From Victivallales bacterium (lineage in GTDB: Bacteria; Verrucomicrobiota; Lentisphaeria; Oligosphaerales; Oligosphaeraceae), in contig JAGCTA010000115.1 of NCBI GenBank assembly GCA_017963875.1, positions 1 through 8,872 on the forward strand: a stretch of 8,872 nt of DNA, in the 5' to 3' direction. Positions 6,532-8,872 of this stretch are shown piece by piece (the stretch's first letter is position 1; each line of letters opens with the position of its first letter). The notes under the pieces were generated by a model. The model saw nothing but the letters and a program-made list of their open reading frames with translations. It was not told the DNA's origin and did not search any database. Made by a program: the position numbers and the translations under genes.

Positions 6532-8154
6532 ATGAACCATCAAATACGCGGCAGTTTTATCACCACTGGCAACATCAAAAATGCAACCACGGGATACAGC
6601 AAAGAGCCGCTGTCGCTCCTTTTTGGGATGTGTCATGGGGCAATGGAATTCAACAACCGAGTCTTTATATACAAAGACCGCCTGATTCGTGTCAATCTAA
6701 ACTGGATTCGAGATTATATCCTGACATTGAAGGGATTCCGCTACACTGCCTTTGATTTGAAATCATTCCCCGATTTTCTTCTGGAACGCCAGCATCCCAA
6801 GGGATTCTTCTACGAAATCATCGCACCAGTCGAGGACATGCATTCAGGATGCCCGCAGATACAGAACAACAATATCCAGATTTCCTCTCCTGAATGCTGT
6901 TATTATGAAGAAGGACTCGACTTTGGCCTCTGCCGTCTCGAACTGGAGGCAGACATCGAATACCTGATGGTCGAAGGCGTTTACATGATATGGCAGGCAA
7001 CAGGCGATGACGATTGGCTGAAACAAAACCTGCCACGCATTGAAAAAGGCCTCCGATATATCATGAGCGACCCGCTTCGTTGGGATGAAAACTATCAACT
7101 CGCCAAACGCCCTCGAACATTGGATACATGGGACTTCCTCGATAATCCAAGGTCTCAAAATGATCGCAGAATCCACCACGACGACCCCATGGGAATCTTC
7201 CATGGGGACAATACAGGACTTTACAACGCCAAATTGCTGATGGCCAAAATGTACAGATTCATTGGGCAGGAGTCTATGGCAGAACGACACGAGGAAGAAG
7301 CAGCCACCTTACGGGATAGAATCATGAAATATCTCTGGAATGGACGTTTTTTCAGACATTTCCTCCCTTTGACACCCGTCGATTACGGTGTGGATGAAGC
7401 CTATCAGATGAGTCTTTCGAACGCCTACGCGTTAAATCGCTCGATTCTGACGTTTGACCAACGCCTTTCCATTATCAATTCATACCGTTCACTGCGCGAA
7501 AAATACCATGGCGAATATGATGATTTTCGCAATCTTGAGCCCCCCTACCCAATTTTCATGGGAAGGAAAGCAGGCCAGTATGTCAACGGTGCCACTGCTC
7601 CTTTTGTCGCAGGACAACTTGCTCTCGGCGCATTCGAATCAGGGGAAGAAAAGTATGGCGTCGATATCCTCAAACGCATGGGAGGGAAATTCATTCGAGA
7701 TGGCAAGGTTTCTTTCCTCTATGACTGGAATGGCAATGACATCGGCGGCGGGCCTCGTTGCTGGAGCGGTGCAGAGATATTGAATGCTGAATGCGCTGGA
7801 CTCGCTGGCATCGTCGATAATTCAAAATGCTTCAAGGATGTCATTATTTCCCCACGTTTCGTGGCGGCAGACGAAACCAAGGCACATTGCCGTCTTGAAT
7901 ACCCTGCATCGGGTTCGGCCATCGAATACCATTTTACACACGATATTTCACAAAAGCGCATTGGATTCGAGTTGCTGACTCAAAAACACGATGATGTGAC
8001 GCTGCGCATGCTCCTTCCAGAACAGGCTTTAGTGCCGACCTTGGAAATCAACAACATGCCTTCAGACGCCGAGATTGAATCGGTTGGCGCAAGCAAATAC
8101 CTAGTTTACCGACATTTTCCCCCGCAGGGAACTGCTGTCATCCAATACAACTGA
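6532..8154 (+). CDS. Six-hairpin (alpha/alpha)6-barrel glycoside hydrolase-like protein
   Basis: A 540-residue protein with the helical repeat pattern of six-hairpin glycosidases (the fold of GH78, GH63, GH133 and relatives), followed by a beta-rich C-terminal domain (about 435-540). Landmarks are LNWIRDYILTLKGFRY (56-71), VEGVYMIWQATGDDDWLK (147-164), RTLDTWDFLDNP (195-206), GQYVNGATAPFVAGQLALGAF (348-368) and WSGAEILNAECAGLAGI (411-427). Candidate catalytic or substrate-binding acids are D61, D198, D201, D204, E415 and E420; I cannot assign the pair. There is no signal peptide, so it acts in the cytoplasm on imported oligosaccharides or glycosides. The exact CAZy family and substrate are not recognisable to me; alpha-L-rhamnosidase activity is tempting because rhaA is close, but it is inference. 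Start ATG 6532 has AAGGA eight bases upstream. It has its own promoter and operator candidates, and tlyA follows after 11 bp, so the two may be cotranscribed. Confidence 0.7.
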   Translation: MNHQIRGSFITTGNIKNATTGYSKEPLSLLFGMCHGAMEFNNRVFIYKDRLIRVNLNWIRDYILTLKGFRYTAFDLKSFPDFLLERQHPKGFFYEIIAPVEDMHSGCPQIQNNNIQISSPECCYYEEGLDFGLCRLELEADIEYLMVEGVYMIWQATGDDDWLKQNLPRIEKGLRYIMSDPLRWDENYQLAKRPRTLDTWDFLDNPRSQNDRRIHHDDPMGIFHGDNTGLYNAKLLMAKMYRFIGQESMAERHEEEAATLRDRIMKYLWNGRFFRHFLPLTPVDYGVDEAYQMSLSNAYALNRSILTFDQRLSIINSYRSLREKYHGEYDDFRNLEPPYPIFMGRKAGQYVNGATAPFVAGQLALGAFESGEEKYGVDILKRMGGKFIRDGKVSFLYDWNGNDIGGGPRCWSGAEILNAECAGLAGIVDNSKCFKDVIISPRFVAADETKAHCRLEYPASGSAIEYHFTHDISQKRIGFELLTQKHDDVTLRMLLPEQALVPTLEINNMPSDAEIESVGASKYLVYRHFPPQGTAVIQYN

Positions 8155-8165
8155 CCCCTCCCCCA

Positions 8166-8872
8166 ATGGCAAGAATCAGAGCAGACCAACGCTGCGTCGC
8201 CCAAGGCCTCGCAGAATCCAGAACCGCAGCACAACGGCTGATTGTGGCTGGGCAGATTCTGCTCCCTGACAATTCGCCCGTCAGAAAAGCGGGGCAATTG
8301 GTTGAAGAGGACGTGCCGCTGAAGGCTCTTTCTCAACTGCCATACGTCAGCCGCGGAGCATATAAACTGTTGGCTGCCATCGAGGCATACCCGCATAATT
8401 TCACGGATAAGGTTGCGTTGGATGTCGGGGCATCCACAGGCGGCTTCACTGACGTTCTGCTGAAACAGGGTTCGAAACGCGTTTATGCGGTGGATGTCGG
8501 CACCGACCAATTGCATCCGAGTCTAAAAAACGACCCGCGCGTGATTTCACTGGAACACACAAATGCCAGGCAATTATCCTCAGAACTGATTCCAGAAGCA
8601 ATTGACGTGCTCGTCGCAGATGTCTCTTTTATTTCACTGACAAAAGTGCTCCCTGCCTGTGCGCGGTTGCTCAATGACGTCTCTTGTTGGATTGCTGTTC
8701 TAATCAAGCCTCAATTCGAGGCTGAGCCGAATGAAGTTGGCAAGAACGGCGTTGTACGAGATGAAACTGTACGTGAAAGGTGCATTCAGAAAATCACGGT
8801 CTACTGCCAACAAAACCTAGGCTGGACTCTTAGCGGCACCATTCCATCGCCAATCCTCGGCCCCCAGGGAAA
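8166..8872 (+). CDS. tlyA: TlyA-family rRNA 2'-O-methyltransferase (partial, 3' end beyond window)
   Basis: The reading frame stays open for 235 codons to the window edge. The protein starts with a short S4-like RNA-binding domain (residues 1-57, beginning MARIRADQ, with AAQRLIVAGQIL at 21-32), then the FtsJ/RrmJ-type methyltransferase fold. VSRGAYKLLAA (61-71) carries K67; ALDVGASTGGFTD (84-96) is the SAM-binding loop; ADVSFISL (151-158) carries D152; LIKPQFE (179-185) carries K181. These match the K-D-K-E catalytic set of TlyA; the final Glu is expected about three residues after the cut, following LGPQG. TlyA enzymes methylate ribose 2'-OH of cytidines in 16S and/or 23S rRNA; loss causes capreomycin resistance in mycobacteria, and older annotations call the family hemolysin. 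No Shine-Dalgarno precedes ATG 8166, only 11 bases from the previous stop, suggesting translational coupling or a weak start. It is a housekeeping gene, unrelated to the sugar genes. Confidence 0.93.
   Translation, partial: MARIRADQRCVAQGLAESRTAAQRLIVAGQILLPDNSPVRKAGQLVEEDVPLKALSQLPYVSRGAYKLLAAIEAYPHNFTDKVALDVGASTGGFTDVLLKQGSKRVYAVDVGTDQLHPSLKNDPRVISLEHTNARQLSSELIPEAIDVLVADVSFISLTKVLPACARLLNDVSCWIAVLIKPQFEAEPNEVGKNGVVRDETVRERCIQKITVYCQQNLGWTLSGTIPSPILGPQG

Noticed and set aside
6844..7290. 148-codon minus-strand open frame opposite the glycosidase-like gene
   Set aside because: Antisense shadow with no recognisable motifs; the + strand frame continues unbroken with glycosidase-like repeats.
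1..8872. CRISPR arrays, tRNA or rRNA genes, insertion sequences, attachment sites
   Set aside because: No regularly spaced repeats, tRNA cloverleaf, transposase or integrase frame, or paired terminal repeats were seen on either strand.

Overview
The window looks like part of an anaerobic, carbohydrate-degrading bacterium's chromosome, with mid-range GC, dense coding, and AAGGA-type ribosome binding sites before several genes. An ATP-driven [4Fe-4S] activator/dehydratase protein points to anaerobic metabolism. L-rhamnose isomerase, an AraC-type regulator and a cytoplasmic six-hairpin glycosidase-like protein point to plant or host glycan sugars. The gene style would suit a gut member of the PVC group such as Lentisphaerota or Kiritimatiellota. 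That placement is a weak inference, because no marker gene in the window fixes the taxon.

Layout. (1) 1-536: the DNA-binding end of an AraC-family regulator on the + strand, without a convincing N-terminal domain. (2) 633-2771, minus strand, convergent with it: a 712-residue protein joining a BadF/HgdC-type activator ATPase to a 2-hydroxyacyl-CoA dehydratase-type (HGD-D) domain, with an extra four-cysteine motif near its N-terminus. A weak hairpin separates the two genes. (3) 2772-2994: a divergent regulatory region with a candidate sigma70 promoter facing each way. (4) 2995-5691, + strand: a two-gene unit of an atypical PHP-domain protein and L-rhamnose isomerase (rhaA), closed by a strong 16-bp hairpin at 5705-5746. 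(5) 5791-6336: a tandem ACT-domain (GcvR-like) protein whose start has no Shine-Dalgarno and may be leaderless. (6) 6337-6531: a non-coding region with a candidate promoter whose -10 lies inside a clear inverted repeat. (7) 6532-8154: a 540-residue (alpha/alpha)6-barrel glycosidase-like protein with no signal peptide. (8) 8166 to the window end: a TlyA-family rRNA 2'-O-methyltransferase, cut off by the window just before its last catalytic residue.

How they may work together. The glycosidase-like protein could release a deoxysugar or another sugar inside the cell. RhaA converts L-rhamnose to L-rhamnulose. The PHP protein, transcribed just ahead of RhaA, is presumably a metal-dependent hydrolase or a relative serving the same pathway. 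No rhamnulokinase, rhamnulose-1-phosphate aldolase or transporter is present, so the rest of the pathway must lie elsewhere. The activator/dehydratase fusion is divergently transcribed from this unit. Shared control is possible, but its substrate cannot be read from sequence. The most unusual items are the fusion protein with its cysteine motif and the PHP protein with altered metal motifs beside rhaA.
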